From: Lysinibacillus odysseyi
GTDB taxonomy: Bacteria > Bacillota > Bacilli > Bacillales_A > Planococcaceae
NCBI GenBank assembly: GCA_014595895.1
Contig: JABUKB010000002.1
Span: forward strand, 1 to 64,000
Direction: 5' to 3'
Length of the DNA stretch: 64,000 nt
A program made the translations under genes and the position numbers. Positions 53,958 to 63,402 of the stretch are shown here, piece after piece; position 1 is the first letter of the stretch; each line of letters begins with the position of its first letter. The notes beneath the pieces were generated by a model. The model did no database searches, had not been told where the DNA came from, and saw nothing but the letters and a program-made list of their open reading frames with translations.

Positions 53958-54632
53958 TTATCGCTTATCCACCCTCGCAGTAATGGTATCTCCAATCCAC
54001 TGGATGATAAATACAATAATCAAAATAATAATGGTTGCCATGAGTGTTACATCATCACGGCTGCGTTGGAAACCTTCAATAAAGGCCAGGTTTCCTAAAC
54101 CTCCTGCACCGATTACTCCTGCCATCGCTGTATAACCGACAAGCGCAACAGCTGTCACAGTAAGGCCTGATATTAAGGCTGGCATACTTTCCGGAATCAG
54201 CACTTTAAAGATAATCGTTGAAGTTTTAGCACCCATTGAACGAGCCGCCTCAATAACCCCTTTATCAATTTCACGTAGCGCAATTAGTACCATGCGTGCA
54301 TAGAATGGTGCTGCCCCAATAATCAAAGCTGGCAGTGCTGCATTCGTACCACGAATCGTTCCGAGTAAAAATTTCGTAAACGGAATGAGTAAGATAATTA
54401 ATACGATGAAAGGAATCGAACGGAAAATATTAACGAGTGAACCTGTTAAAAAGTAGACTACTTTATTGGCCCAAATTTGGTTTGGACTAGCTAAAAATAA
54501 TAAAATCCCTATCGCTAACCCTAAAATAAATGTGACCACAGTGGAAATAGCTGTCATATAAACCGTTTGATAGAAAGCTTCGGTCATCGATTCCCAGTTA
54601 ACATTTGGAAATAATTGCTCAACCATGCTCAA
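53958..54632 (-). CDS. metP: Methionine ABC transporter permease MetP (MetI)
   Basis: This 224-residue permease has about five membrane helices and the coupling motif 'VIEAARSMGAKTSTIIFKVL' plus 'IPESMPALISG'. It is the membrane channel for D/L-methionine. Its ATG overlaps the end of metN by 14 bases. The order metN-metP-metQ is as in B. subtilis (yusCBA). Confidence 0.95.
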   Translation of the reverse strand: MSMVEQLFPNVNWESMTEAFYQTVYMTAISTVVTFILGLAIGILLFLASPNQIWANKVVYFLTGSLVNIFRSIPFIVLIILLIPFTKFLLGTIRGTNAALPALIIGAAPFYARMVLIALREIDKGVIEAARSMGAKTSTIIFKVLIPESMPALISGLTVTAVALVGYTAMAGVIGAGGLGNLAFIEGFQRSRDDVTLMATIIILIIVFIIQWIGDTITARVDKR

Positions 54633-55644
54633 TCACCTCCATTTGTAATTCTCGCTGTGTTAACACATGCAATGCTTTTTCTACTTGTTCATCTGTTCCA
54701 TTAATATGTACAATCAGCGTACCATATGGACCGTTTACCGTATGTGAAATAGAGCCGTGGACGATATTTACTTCGATATCATGCTCTTTTACTAAATGCG
54801 AAATAATAGGTTGCTCTGTCGATTGCCCGACAAATGTTAATTTAACCAGCTTTCCTGTTGGATAATTCGCTAAAATTTGCTCTATCGATTCTTTTGTTTC
54901 ATTTGTCCCTGAAACTTGGGATACGAAATTCTTTGTAATTGGTGCCTGCGGGTTTTGGAAGACATGCAGCACTTCCCCAGACTCTACTACCTTACCTGCT
55001 TCCATAACGGCTACACGGTGGCATATTTTTCGGATTACGTGCATTTCGTGGGTAATCAACACAATCGTTAACCCCAGACGTTTATTAATATCTACCAATA
55101 ATTCTAAAATAGCATCTGTTGTTTCAGGGTCGAGCGCTGATGTTGCTTCATCACATAGTAAAACTTCGGGATTATTGGCTAATGCACGAGCAATACCCAC
55201 ACGTTGTTTTTGTCCACCGGATAGCTGGGAAGGATAAGCTTTTTCGCGTCCTTTTAAACCAACCAGTTCTACAAGCTCTGCAACACGCTTCACACGCTCT
55301 TGTTTTGGCACACCTGCGATTTCTAAAGGAAAGGCGATATTATCCTCTACCGTACGGGACCAAAGAAGGTTGAAGTGCTGGAAGATCATACTAATCTTTT
55401 GACGTGCAGTACGCAATTGGCTGCCGGAAGCCGCTGAAATGTTTTCGCCGTTAACGAGGACCGTTCCTGTAGTTGGTTTTTCTAAACCGTTCAGCAGGCG
55501 GATCATCGTACTTTTACCCGCACCACTGTAGCCAATGATGCCATAAATTTCGCCTTTTTCAATCGATAAATTTACGTTATCAACAGCAGTTAAATTACCG
55601 TTTTTCGTCTTATAAATTTTCGTTATATTACTTAACTCAATCAT
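54619..55644 (-). CDS. metN: Methionine ABC transporter ATP-binding protein MetN
   Basis: This 341-residue ATPase has Walker A 'GYSGAGKST', signature 'LSGGQKQR', Walker B 'VLLCDEATSALDP' and 'LITHEMHVI'. A C-terminal ACT-like NIL domain (about 260-340) lets methionine inhibit transport. AAGGAGAATTCG precedes the ATG. It is the first gene after a SAM riboswitch, so it is expected to be expressed when SAM is low. Confidence 0.96.
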   Translation of the reverse strand: MIELSNITKIYKTKNGNLTAVDNVNLSIEKGEIYGIIGYSGAGKSTMIRLLNGLEKPTTGTVLVNGENISAASGSQLRTARQKISMIFQHFNLLWSRTVEDNIAFPLEIAGVPKQERVKRVAELVELVGLKGREKAYPSQLSGGQKQRVGIARALANNPEVLLCDEATSALDPETTDAILELLVDINKRLGLTIVLITHEMHVIRKICHRVAVMEAGKVVESGEVLHVFQNPQAPITKNFVSQVSGTNETKESIEQILANYPTGKLVKLTFVGQSTEQPIISHLVKEHDIEVNIVHGSISHTVNGPYGTLIVHINGTDEQVEKALHVLTQRELQMEVIEHG

Positions 55645-55664
55645 CGAATTCTCCTTCTTAAATT

Positions 55665-55834
55665 AAAAAAACCTTTCCTCTTTTAAAGCACAAGAAGAAA
55701 GGTTTTCGTATAGTTTATACGTAACCGTTCTCTCATCTTCCAAAGCGCATGCTTTGTGTGATTTGGCACCTTTTTACTGTTGTAATGGTTGCCGGGCTTC
55801 GTAGGGCACATCCCTCCACCGCTCTTTATAAGAG
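55665..55834 (-). promoter_or_regulatory. SAM-I riboswitch (S-box) with terminator
   Basis: On the minus strand the S-box consensus is clear: 'CTCTTATAAAGAG', then 'GGTGGAGGGATGTGCCCTA', 'GAAGCCCGGCAACC', 'GGTGCCAAATC' and 'GGAAGATGAGAG'. A terminator hairpin with arms AAACCTTTCTTCTTGTGC and AAAGAGGAAAGGTTT plus a T run follows (55665-55706), ending about 20 bases before metN. By analogy, SAM binding favours termination, so metNPQ transport genes are switched on when SAM is scarce. Confidence 0.95.
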
Positions 55835-55877
55835 TAACATTCATTTTATAATTATGAATGTTACTCTAACATGATAG

Positions 55878-56195
55878 TCAATTGTCCGTCAATTGTTTTT
55901 TTAATATATCGTAAATATTTAAAACAGATTGAAACGCGTAGATTTTCTCCACAACGTTTCCTCGTTTCGAAATGAGTAAACAAGGGACGCTTTCCACTTC
56001 ATACTCATAGGCGACGGATTCCGCATAATTTAGATTTGCCTTGCCCATTGGAAGATTGGGTAAAAGTTCCTCGGTTACCTCCATTATTTTCGATGCTACA
56101 GCACATGTACCACACAACGGCGTATATAAATAAAAAGCAGTGACGTCTTCAGATGCAAGCTGTTTCTGCCACTGTTCTACTGTCCATTCTTGCAT
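55878..56195 (-). CDS. yusE: Thioredoxin-like protein YusE
   Basis: This 105-residue cytoplasmic thioredoxin-fold protein has 'YLYTPLCGTCAVASK' (CGTC) and the cis-Pro region 'EVESVPCLLISK'. It starts 'MQEWTVEQWQKQL'. It follows yusF by 12 bases on the same strand, matching B. subtilis yusF-yusE order. The physiological partner is unknown. Confidence 0.88.
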   Translation of the reverse strand: MQEWTVEQWQKQLASEDVTAFYLYTPLCGTCAVASKIMEVTEELLPNLPMGKANLNYAESVAYEYEVESVPCLLISKRGNVVEKIYAFQSVLNIYDILKKQLTDN

Positions 56196-56207
56196 ATATC
56201 ATTCAGC

Positions 56208-56534
56208 CTACTTTACTTTAAACTTTGTCGCTAGCAGCCCGCGCACAACCTCATCCGGCGCTTCTGCTACACCGATATACGGATCGGGTAAATCGAATTG
56301 TACAGCCTCGCTATAAGCTCTTCGCATCATTTTACGTAAATAATCTCCTGTATGGTCGTGATCAAAAAATGTATAAAAATCATACATTTCATAAGGCTCT
56401 AATAGCTCTACTAAAGCCTCTTCATCCTTCGTTCCATACGTGCAAATAATTTTCACAGGCTCCGCTAAAAGGGATTGTAACTTCAACATATCTGAGCGTC
56501 CCTCAACAATTATACACTTTTCCAAGTCGAACAT
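56208..56534 (-). CDS. yusF: Toprim-domain protein YusF
   Basis: This 108-residue protein is a bare Toprim domain. It has the catalytic Glu in 'CIIVEGRSDM' and the DxD-type metal motif in 'TFFDHDHTGDYLR'. Similar small Toprim proteins resemble the RNase M5/primase nuclease core, but no function is established for YusF. GGAGGTAACG precedes the ATG. A gcvH terminator lies just upstream. Confidence 0.87.
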   Translation of the reverse strand: MFDLEKCIIVEGRSDMLKLQSLLAEPVKIICTYGTKDEEALVELLEPYEMYDFYTFFDHDHTGDYLRKMMRRAYSEAVQFDLPDPYIGVAEAPDEVVRGLLATKFKVK

Positions 56535-56553
56535 CGTTACCTCCTGCTCATAA

Positions 56554-56584
56554 GAAAAGCGCCAAGGTTTGGCCCTTAGCGCTT
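56554..56584 (-). terminator. Rho-independent terminator of gcvH
   Basis: On the minus strand AAGCGC-TAAGG and CCTTGGCGCTT form a stem with a small internal mismatch, followed by TTC. It lies 10 bases after the gcvH stop. Confidence 0.75.
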
Positions 56585-56593
56585 CATCATTAA

Positions 56594-56974
56594 TTATTGT
56601 CCAATGAACTCTTCGTATGCAGCTGCTGTTAATAGTTGCTCTACTTCTGACTCGTCTGAAAGTTCAATAACGATCATCCAAGCATTCTCGTAAGCAGATT
56701 CATTGACTAACTCTGGGCTATCAGAAAGTTCCTCGTTTACTTCTAGAACTGTACCCGAAAGTGGTGAATATAGTTCAGAAACTGTTTTAACAGATTCAAC
56801 ACTACCGAAAGTTTCACCAATCGTTACTGTATCATCTACTTCTGGCAACTCAACAAACACGATGTCACCAAGCTCGCTTTGCGCAAAATCTGTAATGCCG
56901 ATTGTTGCTTTGTTGCCTTCAATTTTTACCCATTCATGCTCTTTTGTATAACGTAGCTCTGTAGGAATACTCAC
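56594..56974 (-). CDS. gcvH: Glycine cleavage system H protein
   Basis: This 126-residue lipoyl carrier shuttles aminomethyl groups in glycine cleavage; in Firmicutes it also passes lipoate/octanoate to other enzymes. The lipoylated lysine is in '[15 protein letters not shown]' (about residue 63). It starts with GTG 56974 behind AGGGGGATT, giving '[15 protein letters not shown]', the family's usual beginning. No other gcv genes are near. LipA encoded at 32 kb would modify it. Confidence 0.95.
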   Translation of the reverse strand: MSIPTELRYTKEHEWVKIEGNKATIGITDFAQSELGDIVFVELPEVDDTVTIGETFGSVESVKTVSELYSPLSGTVLEVNEELSDSPELVNESAYENAWMIVIELSDESEVEQLLTAAAYEEFIGQ

Positions 56975-57053
56975 TGATAAAATCCCCCTAAAAATTATAT
57001 TTTTCAATTTCAGTTTGCCATACTTAGTAGGGAAAAACAAGCTTGTATTCTGC

Positions 57054-57410
57054 TTATTTCCATGTTTCTGAGAAATCAGACTCCTTAAAGCCTATCGTTA
57101 ATTTTTTGCCATCTGTTACGATAGGACGTTTAATGAGCATGCCATCTGAGGCTAACAATGCTAATTGTTCTTCCTCTGTCATTTCAGCTAGCTTATCCTT
57201 TAAGCCCAGTTCTTTATACTTGTTACCTGATGTGTTGAAGAACTTTTTCAGTGGCAAGCCGCTTTTTTGATACATTTCCGTTAATTGCGCTTGTGTCGGT
57301 GTGTTTTCCACAATATGGACAGACTCATAGGCAATGCCTTGTTCATCCAGCCATTTCTGCGCTTTTCTGCAACTCGTGCATTTAGGGTATTGAATCAATG
57401 TTAGTGCCAT
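57054..57410 (-). CDS. yusI: ArsC/Spx-family protein YusI
   Basis: This 118-residue thioredoxin-fold protein begins '[20 protein letters not shown]' with a CxxC redox pair and continues with '[18 protein letters not shown]' and '[10 protein letters not shown]', the classic ArsC/Spx signature. It is YusI rather than Spx by neighbourhood (gcvH-yusI-fadE). AAGGAGTTA precedes ATG 57410. Confidence 0.92.
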   Translation of the reverse strand: MALTLIQYPKCTSCRKAQKWLDEQGIAYESVHIVENTPTQAQLTEMYQKSGLPLKKFFNTSGNKYKELGLKDKLAEMTEEEQLALLASDGMLIKRPIVTDGKKLTIGFKESDFSETWK

Positions 57411-57544
57411 GTATGTAACTCCTTTTATTATGCAATTTGTCTCCATTGTAGCTGATTCCTAGAAAAAATGCGAAATATACCTAGCCGGAAATTTCATTCG
57501 CGCTAGAAATGTATTTATAGGAAGCAACTAGAAAGAGAACAAAT

Positions 57545-57583
57545 AAAAACGCGTAAGCAAGCTAGTTGCCCACACGTTTTTTC
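57545..57583 (-). terminator. Rho-independent terminator of fadE
   Basis: AAAAACGCGTAAGCAA and TTGCCCACACGTTTTT pair with mismatches around a CTAG loop on either strand. On the minus strand a T tract follows. It lies 10 bases after the fadE stop. Confidence 0.8.
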
Positions 57584-57592
57584 TTGTATTGA

Positions 57593-59374
57593 TTACACTA
57601 CGAATCTTTCTGCCTCGATTAATTTTGCTGCAGCTTCGCGTTTTTTGATGATTAGGTTATAAGGGCTGTTACGTGTCAGTTTACGTAATGCCGATAACAT
57701 CATACGGCCTGTATCGCCTTCGACAGAAGCTAATAATACATCTTTCGCCTCTTTTTCCACTTCTGCAAATGCTTCTTGGCAGAAGATTTCTGTGTAAAGA
57801 ATTTTTTGCTTCGCTTTCTCTGCTCCATCGCGGTCGATGGCTTTTTGCGTACGCAATACCGCTGATTCCATCGCGTATAATTGGTTTGCGATGTTGGCGA
57901 TTTTTACAAGCACTTCTTGCTCTTTGTCTAATTTTGCTCCGAATGCTTGCGCTGCTGCACCTGCTGCTAATACGGCAATTTTCTTCGTGTTTTTCACTAG
58001 ATACTTCTCCTGAGCTAATGGCTCATCTGCAATTTCTTCAGGCATCATCATTAATAGTTCATTTTGTAAACCTTGTGCTACTTGTAATAATGGTAGCTCG
58101 CCTTTTAATGCTTTCTTCATAAACGTACCCGGTACGATCATACGGTTGATTTCATTTGTTCCTTCGAAAATACGGTTAATGCGAGAATCACGGTAAATAC
58201 GCTCTACCTCATATTCAGCCATGAATCCATATCCACCATGTAATTGCACTGCTTCATCCGCAATATAATCTAATGTTTCAGAACCAAATACTTTCGCAAT
58301 CGAACATTCAATGGCATATTCAGCAATCGCTCCTGCAATCGCAGCGCCATTTTTTTGCTCTTCCGCTGATAATTGATTTAAACGATCTTCAAAATATCCT
58401 ACTGTACGGTAGTTTAATGCTTCTGAAGCGTATAATTGAGAAGCCATTGTCGCAATTTTTTCTTTCGTTAAGTTGAAGCTAGAAAGTGGTGTACCGAATT
58501 GCTGGCGTTGATTTGTATAAGCAATCGCTAGTTCTAATGCGCGCTTAGAACCCCCTACTGTTCCTACTCCTAATTTGTAACGACCAATGTTTAAGATGTT
58601 AAACGCAATCACATGACCGCGTCCAACCTCACCAAGTAAGTTTTCCGCTGGTACTTGTGCATCTTCCAAAATTAATGTACGTGTAGAAGATGATTTAATC
58701 CCCATCTTTTTCTCTTCCGGACCTACAGAAACACCTGGATACGCTTTTTCTACGATAAATGCTGAGAATTTATCGCCATCGATTTTCGCGTAGACAACAA
58801 ATACATCTGCAAAACCTGCGTTTGTGATCCATTGTTTTTCCCCGTTTAATACATAGTGTGTTCCTGCTTCATTTAGCTTAGCTGTTGTTTTCGCACCCAA
58901 TGCATCTGAACCACTGCCTGGCTCTGTTAATGCGTAAGCTGCAATTAATTCACCGGAAGCTAGCTTTGGTAAATACTTAGCTTTTTGCTCTTCGTTACCG
59001 AATAAAACGATTGGTAATGAACCAATCCCTACATGGGCACCGTGTGTAATGGAGAAGCCACCTGCTCTTGACATTTTTTCTGCGATTAAAGCCGAAGAAA
59101 TTTTATCTAAACCTAACCCTTCATACTCTTCTGGCACATCTGCTGCTAATAAACCCAATTCGCCTGCTTTTTTCAATAATCGCACTGAATGTTCAAACTC
59201 ATGGTGCTCTAAGTTTTCCACTACTGGAATGACTTCATTTTCTACATAATCTGCCGTTGTTTGAGCGATCATTTTCTGCTCATCTGTAAAGTCCTCTGGT
59301 GTAACCACACGTGCTAATTCAACGTCCTCAATTAAAAAGCTACCACCTTTAATAATGTTTGATGTTTGTGTCAT
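57593..59374 (-). CDS. fadE: Acyl-CoA dehydrogenase FadE
   Basis: This 593-residue FAD enzyme catalyses the first step of fatty-acid beta-oxidation. Motifs are 'AAYALTEPGSGSDA' (FAD/substrate), 'YVLNGEKQWITNAGFADVF' and, near residue 400, 'LHGGYGFMAEYEVERIYRD' ending in 'IFEGTNEINR', with the catalytic-base Glu. The roughly 170-residue C-terminal extension is typical of the long FadE/YusJ form. ATG 59374 follows GGGAGGAA. A FadR-like repeat lies 35 bases upstream. Confidence 0.95.
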   Translation of the reverse strand: MTQTSNIIKGGSFLIEDVELARVVTPEDFTDEQKMIAQTTADYVENEVIPVVENLEHHEFEHSVRLLKKAGELGLLAADVPEEYEGLGLDKISSALIAEKMSRAGGFSITHGAHVGIGSLPIVLFGNEEQKAKYLPKLASGELIAAYALTEPGSGSDALGAKTTAKLNEAGTHYVLNGEKQWITNAGFADVFVVYAKIDGDKFSAFIVEKAYPGVSVGPEEKKMGIKSSSTRTLILEDAQVPAENLLGEVGRGHVIAFNILNIGRYKLGVGTVGGSKRALELAIAYTNQRQQFGTPLSSFNLTKEKIATMASQLYASEALNYRTVGYFEDRLNQLSAEEQKNGAAIAGAIAEYAIECSIAKVFGSETLDYIADEAVQLHGGYGFMAEYEVERIYRDSRINRIFEGTNEINRMIVPGTFMKKALKGELPLLQVAQGLQNELLMMMPEEIADEPLAQEKYLVKNTKKIAVLAAGAAAQAFGAKLDKEQEVLVKIANIANQLYAMESAVLRTQKAIDRDGAEKAKQKILYTEIFCQEAFAEVEKEAKDVLLASVEGDTGRMMLSALRKLTRNSPYNLIIKKREAAAKLIEAERFVV

Positions 59375-59408
59375 TATAAATTCCTCCCTCAATTTAGGTT
59401 TATATCAC

Positions 59409-59422
59409 TGAACAACTATTCA
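59409..59422. promoter_or_regulatory. Degenerate FadR-like inverted repeat upstream of fadE
   Basis: TGAACAACTATTCA has inverted ends TGAA/TTCA and resembles the TGAATAACCATTCA repeats upstream of fadN. It lies 35 bases upstream of the fadE start codon. The match is partial, so this is a tentative operator. Confidence 0.35.
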
Positions 59423-59446
59423 TTTTTAAGTCATAAAGATATATAG

Positions 59447-59495
59447 AAAAGCAAAGGCGATGACTCGGAGGCATTGAGCATCGCGCCTCTGCTTG
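59447..59495 (-). terminator. Rho-independent terminator of fadA
   Basis: On the minus strand GCAGAGGCG-C-GATG and CATCGCCTTTGC form a long stem around an internal hairpin loop, followed by TTTTC. It separates fadA from fadE, so fadE probably has its own promoter. Confidence 0.75.
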
Positions 59496-59501
59496 TTCTA
59501 T

Positions 59502-60674
59502 CTAAAGAATTTCAAATACGCCGGCTGCACCCATACCGCCACCGATACACATCGTGACAACACCATACTTTTTGCCTTGGCGTTTCAGCTCATGAATGAG
59601 CTTTAATGTCAAAATTGTGCCTGTTGCACCAAGTGGGTGTCCTAATGCAATGGCCCCTCCGTTGACATTGACTTTATCTACATCAATCCCAAGATGACGT
59701 ACAACTTGTAGGGACTGTGACGCGAACGCTTCGTTAATTTCCCATAGATCGATTTGGTCTTGTGTTAAGCCTGCAATTTCCAATGCCTTTGGAATCGCGA
59801 CAATAGGACCAATCCCCATCACTTCTGGTGGTACGCCGCCCACCGCAAAGCCTAAAAACTTTGCCAATGGTTGCATCCCTTGTTTTTCAGCTTCTTCACG
59901 ATCCATCACTAAGACAGCTGCTGCTCCATCGGATGTTTGAGAAGCGTTGCCTGCTGTAACCGATCCTTTTACATGAAAGGCTGGGCGTAATTTTGCTAAG
60001 CCTTCTACAGATGTGCCAGGACGTACCCCTTCATCTGTATCAAATGTAAATGTACGAGAAGCAGGCTTTTGATCTTTGCCTACATAATGTTGCGTTACTT
60101 CAATCGGTACAATCTCATCTTTGAATTTACCTTCTTTAATAGCCTTTTCTGCCAATTCATGTGAACGAACCGCAAAAGCATCTTGATCTTCACGACTCAC
60201 TTCGTAGCGGCGTGCTACTTCCTCTGCTGTATGGCCCATCCCCATATAATATTGAGGAGCTGTTTCCGCTATTGTCGGATTTAAACGGACCGTATTCCCT
60301 GTCATCGGAATCATGGACATTGACTCAACTCCGCCTGCAATAATTGCTTTGGAGTGTCCGAGCATAATACGCTCTGCTGCATAAGCAATGGATTGTAAGC
60401 CTGATGAACAAAAGCGGTTAATCGTTGTAGCTGGTGTAGTATCAGGCAAGCCTGCTAGCGCCCCAATAATACGTGCTACGTTCATCCCTTGTTCTGCTTC
60501 TGGCATTGCACAGCCCATTATTAAATCATCGATCGGTCCCTCATATCCTGCTCGCTTCAATGTTTCTTTTACAACAATGCCGCCAAAATCATCTGGTCGC
60601 ATGCTTGCAAGTGAACCTTTTTTCGCTTTCGCAATTGGTGTTCGTGCACCTGCAACAATCACGGCTTCACGCAT
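59502..60674 (-). CDS. fadA: Acetyl-CoA C-acyltransferase (thiolase) FadA
   Basis: This 390-residue thiolase performs the last step of beta-oxidation. The acyl-accepting Cys is in '[13 protein letters not shown]' (about residue 92), and the His and second Cys are in '[14 protein letters not shown]' and '[13 protein letters not shown]'. Its start lies about 40 bases after the fadN stop with AAGGGGGAGA upstream, so they form one operon. Confidence 0.96.
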   Translation of the reverse strand: MREAVIVAGARTPIAKAKKGSLASMRPDDFGGIVVKETLKRAGYEGPIDDLIMGCAMPEAEQGMNVARIIGALAGLPDTTPATTINRFCSSGLQSIAYAAERIMLGHSKAIIAGGVESMSMIPMTGNTVRLNPTIAETAPQYYMGMGHTAEEVARRYEVSREDQDAFAVRSHELAEKAIKEGKFKDEIVPIEVTQHYVGKDQKPASRTFTFDTDEGVRPGTSVEGLAKLRPAFHVKGSVTAGNASQTSDGAAAVLVMDREEAEKQGMQPLAKFLGFAVGGVPPEVMGIGPIVAIPKALEIAGLTQDQIDLWEINEAFASQSLQVVRHLGIDVDKVNVNGGAIALGHPLGATGTILTLKLIHELKRQGKKYGVVTMCIGGGMGAAGVFEIL

Positions 60675-60717
60675 AACTTCTCCCCCTTGTTTGACTCTAA
60701 TTTATATAAACATGCAT

Positions 60718-63108
60718 TTAGTTACGAAGTGGTTTTCCTTTTACTAGCATATGCTGCATACGTTGCTGTGTTTTTGGATGTTGTACAAGCTCTAAGAAGG
60801 CTTTCTTTTCTAGACCTAGTAAGTACTCTTCATCCACTTCTGTTCCGTACGGCACAAGACCGCCTGCTAATACAAAGGCTAATTTCTTCGCGATTTCATA
60901 GTCATACTCACTGATGAAACCAGAATCTAACATCCCTTTCGCTCCAAGTAATAATGTCGCATAGCCCGGCGCTCCTACAACTTTTACTTTCCCTTTTACC
61001 GGTGGTGTATAGCCTGCTTCATAAAGAGCAAGTACCGCTTGCTTTGCATCGTAAATCAAGTGATCCGGGTTAGCTGATACAGCATCAGCGAAATCAAGGA
61101 AGTTATTTTCACGTGCTTCCTCACCAGACATCGATACTTTAGCCATGGCAATTGTTTCAAATACTTTATTGACGATTGGTTGTAAATCACCGTCAAAGCC
61201 ATTTGGCAGCCCTTTTAGGAATTTTTCATATAGACCTAAGTTACCGCCGCCGCCAGGAATCACCCCAACGCCTACTTCTACTAAGCCCATATATGTTTCA
61301 GGTGATGCTTGAATATGCGCAGCTGGCAAGCAAATTTCCGCTCCCCCGCCTAATGTCATTTGGAACGGTGCTGCCACTACTGGCTTTGTTGCATATTTCA
61401 CACGGCGCATCGCCTTTTGGAATGAATTTACTACAAAGTCTAGTTCAAAAATATTATCGTCCTGTGCTTCCATCAGGATCATGCCTAAGTTGGCCCCAAC
61501 ACAGAAGTTTTTGCCCTGGTTACCGATGACAAGCCCTTTATAACTACTGTTGTTTTCTAGCTCATCCAGTGCAGCATTTAACATCTGAACTACATCTAAG
61601 CCAATTGCATTTGGATGTGAGTGGAACTCTAGTAACAGCACACCGTCTTGTAAATCTATTAAACTTGCACCTGCATTAGACTTCAGTACGCCATGCTTTT
61701 TCTTATAGCGCTTTAAATCAATTTCTTTTTCATTGACTGGAACTTTGACATATTCTGTACCATTGTAGTAAGCAAGCTCGCCATCTATTTCTGAATAAAA
61801 TGTTTCAAAGCCTTTGTCGAGCAGCCCTTGAGCGAACGCTGGAATTTCGCGTCCTTCTTCTTTCATCTTCTCGATGGATTGACGAACACCAATAGCATCC
61901 CACGTTTCAAATGGTCCTTGTGTCCAACCGAAGCCCCATTTCATGGCATTATCGATGGCTACGATATCGTCTGCAATTTCCCCTGTTAACTGTGCAGAGT
62001 ATAACAGTGTCGGTGCAAAAATATTCCATAGCAGTTCACCTGAACGGTCATTCTCATAAACTAATGTTTTGACTTTGTTCGATAGCCCTCGCGCTTGCTT
62101 TGCCATTTCTATCGATGGCGTTTTTAGTTTTTTCACTGGCTCATACTCGAATGTTTCTATATTTAATTCCGTAATTTCTTTTCCTTGTTTTAGGAAGAAG
62201 CCTTGACCTGATTTGGCACCTAGCCAGCCGTTTTCTACCATTCTCTTAATGACTGGATTTTCCGCAAACACGGCCTGCTCTTCCCCTGTCGTATGGTCGT
62301 ATACGTTTTTTGCTACATGTGCAAATGTATCCAGACCGACTACATCTAATGTACGGAATGTAGCTGATTTAGGGCGGCCGATTAATGGTCCCGTTACCGA
62401 ATCTACTTCTCCGACTGAGTAACCGCCTTTTTGCATTTCCTTCATTGTGACAAGTAGCCCGTATGTTCCAATGCGGTTCGCAATAAAGTTCGGTGTATCT
62501 TTGGCAATAACAACCCCTTTACCAAGTACATCCTCTCCAAATGTTTGCATAAAAGATAGGACTTCTGGTGCCGTTTGGTTAGACGGGATGACTTCCAATA
62601 ATTTTAAATACCTTGGCGGGTTGAAGAAATGTGTCCCTAAGAAGTGCTTTTGGAAATCCTCAGAGCGACCTTCTGCCATCGCATTGATACTAACCCCTGA
62701 TGTATTGGAGCTCACGATTGTACCTGGCTTACGTACAGCATCGATTTTCTCCATTAAGCCTTTTTTAATAGCAAGGTTTTCTACAATAACTTCGATGATC
62801 CAGTCTACGTCTTTTAAACGTTCAAAATCATCTTCAAAGTTCCCTGTTTGCAGTAGCTGCAAGCTTTTTTTCGTTGTCAGCGGCGCTGGCTTCTGCTTAA
62901 CGAGCTTTTGTAATGCAGAATTTGCAAAACGAGTTCGAACTTCTGCACTTTCCAGTGTGTACCCCTTCGCTTGCTCTTCGGCTGTTAATTCTTTCGGCAC
63001 AATATCTAATAAAAGCGTTGGAATACCGATATTTGCTAGATGTGCAGCGATTCCTGACCCCATTACCCCTGAGCCTAAAACGGCAGCTTTTTTAATTTTG
63101 TAAGTCAC
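60718..63108 (-). CDS. fadN: 3-hydroxyacyl-CoA dehydrogenase/enoyl-CoA hydratase FadN
   Basis: This is a 796-residue two-function beta-oxidation enzyme. The N-terminal half is the NAD-dependent dehydrogenase: 'AAVLGSGVMGSGIAAHLAN', 'SNTSGVSI', 'GTHFFNPPRYLKLLEVI' and 'GFVLKQG'-type end. The C-terminal half is enoyl-CoA hydratase-like: 'VIGNQGKNFCVGANL' and 'QMTLGGGAEICLPAAHIQAS' with 'GLVEVGVGVIPGGGGNL'. GTG 63108 follows GAAGGGGGA; a longer frame to 63240 would run across the promoter and operator and is rejected. Confidence 0.95.
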   Translation of the reverse strand: MTYKIKKAAVLGSGVMGSGIAAHLANIGIPTLLLDIVPKELTAEEQAKGYTLESAEVRTRFANSALQKLVKQKPAPLTTKKSLQLLQTGNFEDDFERLKDVDWIIEVIVENLAIKKGLMEKIDAVRKPGTIVSSNTSGVSINAMAEGRSEDFQKHFLGTHFFNPPRYLKLLEVIPSNQTAPEVLSFMQTFGEDVLGKGVVIAKDTPNFIANRIGTYGLLVTMKEMQKGGYSVGEVDSVTGPLIGRPKSATFRTLDVVGLDTFAHVAKNVYDHTTGEEQAVFAENPVIKRMVENGWLGAKSGQGFFLKQGKEITELNIETFEYEPVKKLKTPSIEMAKQARGLSNKVKTLVYENDRSGELLWNIFAPTLLYSAQLTGEIADDIVAIDNAMKWGFGWTQGPFETWDAIGVRQSIEKMKEEGREIPAFAQGLLDKGFETFYSEIDGELAYYNGTEYVKVPVNEKEIDLKRYKKKHGVLKSNAGASLIDLQDGVLLLEFHSHPNAIGLDVVQMLNAALDELENNSSYKGLVIGNQGKNFCVGANLGMILMEAQDDNIFELDFVVNSFQKAMRRVKYATKPVVAAPFQMTLGGGAEICLPAAHIQASPETYMGLVEVGVGVIPGGGGNLGLYEKFLKGLPNGFDGDLQPIVNKVFETIAMAKVSMSGEEARENNFLDFADAVSANPDHLIYDAKQAVLALYEAGYTPPVKGKVKVVGAPGYATLLLGAKGMLDSGFISEYDYEIAKKLAFVLAGGLVPYGTEVDEEYLLGLEKKAFLELVQHPKTQQRMQHMLVKGKPLRN

Positions 63109-63141
63109 GAGAATTTCCCCCTTCTCCACTCTTTTTCTCAC

Positions 63142-63227
63142 AATGAATAACCATTCATTTTTTGCACAAAAAAATATAAAATCAGTTTTTCTGTCCTTAG
63201 TGTAGAATATTTTCTTAATATTGGCAA
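63142..63227 (-). promoter_or_regulatory. Promoter of fadNA with FadR-like operator
   Basis: On the minus strand -35 TTGCCA (complement of 63222-63227) and -10 TACACT (complement of 63199-63204) are 17 bases apart. About 35 bases downstream of the predicted start site, in the fadN leader, is AATGAATAACCATTCATT (63142-63159), an inverted repeat close to the Bacillus FadR site (TGAATGAnTAnTCATTCA). A site there would block transcription when long-chain acyl-CoA is absent. Confidence 0.65.
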
Positions 63228-63296
63228 CTATTTTTAACATTATTTTCTATAGAAATATAGAATCACCTTCGCAAACCTTGATATGACAGCGTTTAA

Positions 63297-63313
63297 AATG
63301 AATAACCATTCAC
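63297..63313. promoter_or_regulatory. Second FadR-like operator, upstream of thioredoxin-like gene
   Basis: AATGAATAACCATTCA recurs here, identical in 16 bases to the one in the fadN leader. It is about 155 bases away on the other side of the divergent region, upstream of the thioredoxin-like gene. It suggests that both divergent genes belong to the same fatty-acid regulon. Confidence 0.55.
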
Positions 63314-63402
63314 TATTTTCATATAGAAATTTTAGTGGCGAAACAAATTACTTTTTTCCTTTCCGTAAAATGTGTACACTAAAAAGAAGGAGCGTGATAT
63401 AT

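Noticed and set aside
62447-63103. 218-codon open frame antisense to fadN
   Set aside because: It lies wholly inside the NAD-binding half of fadN, with no start signals or recognisable domain.
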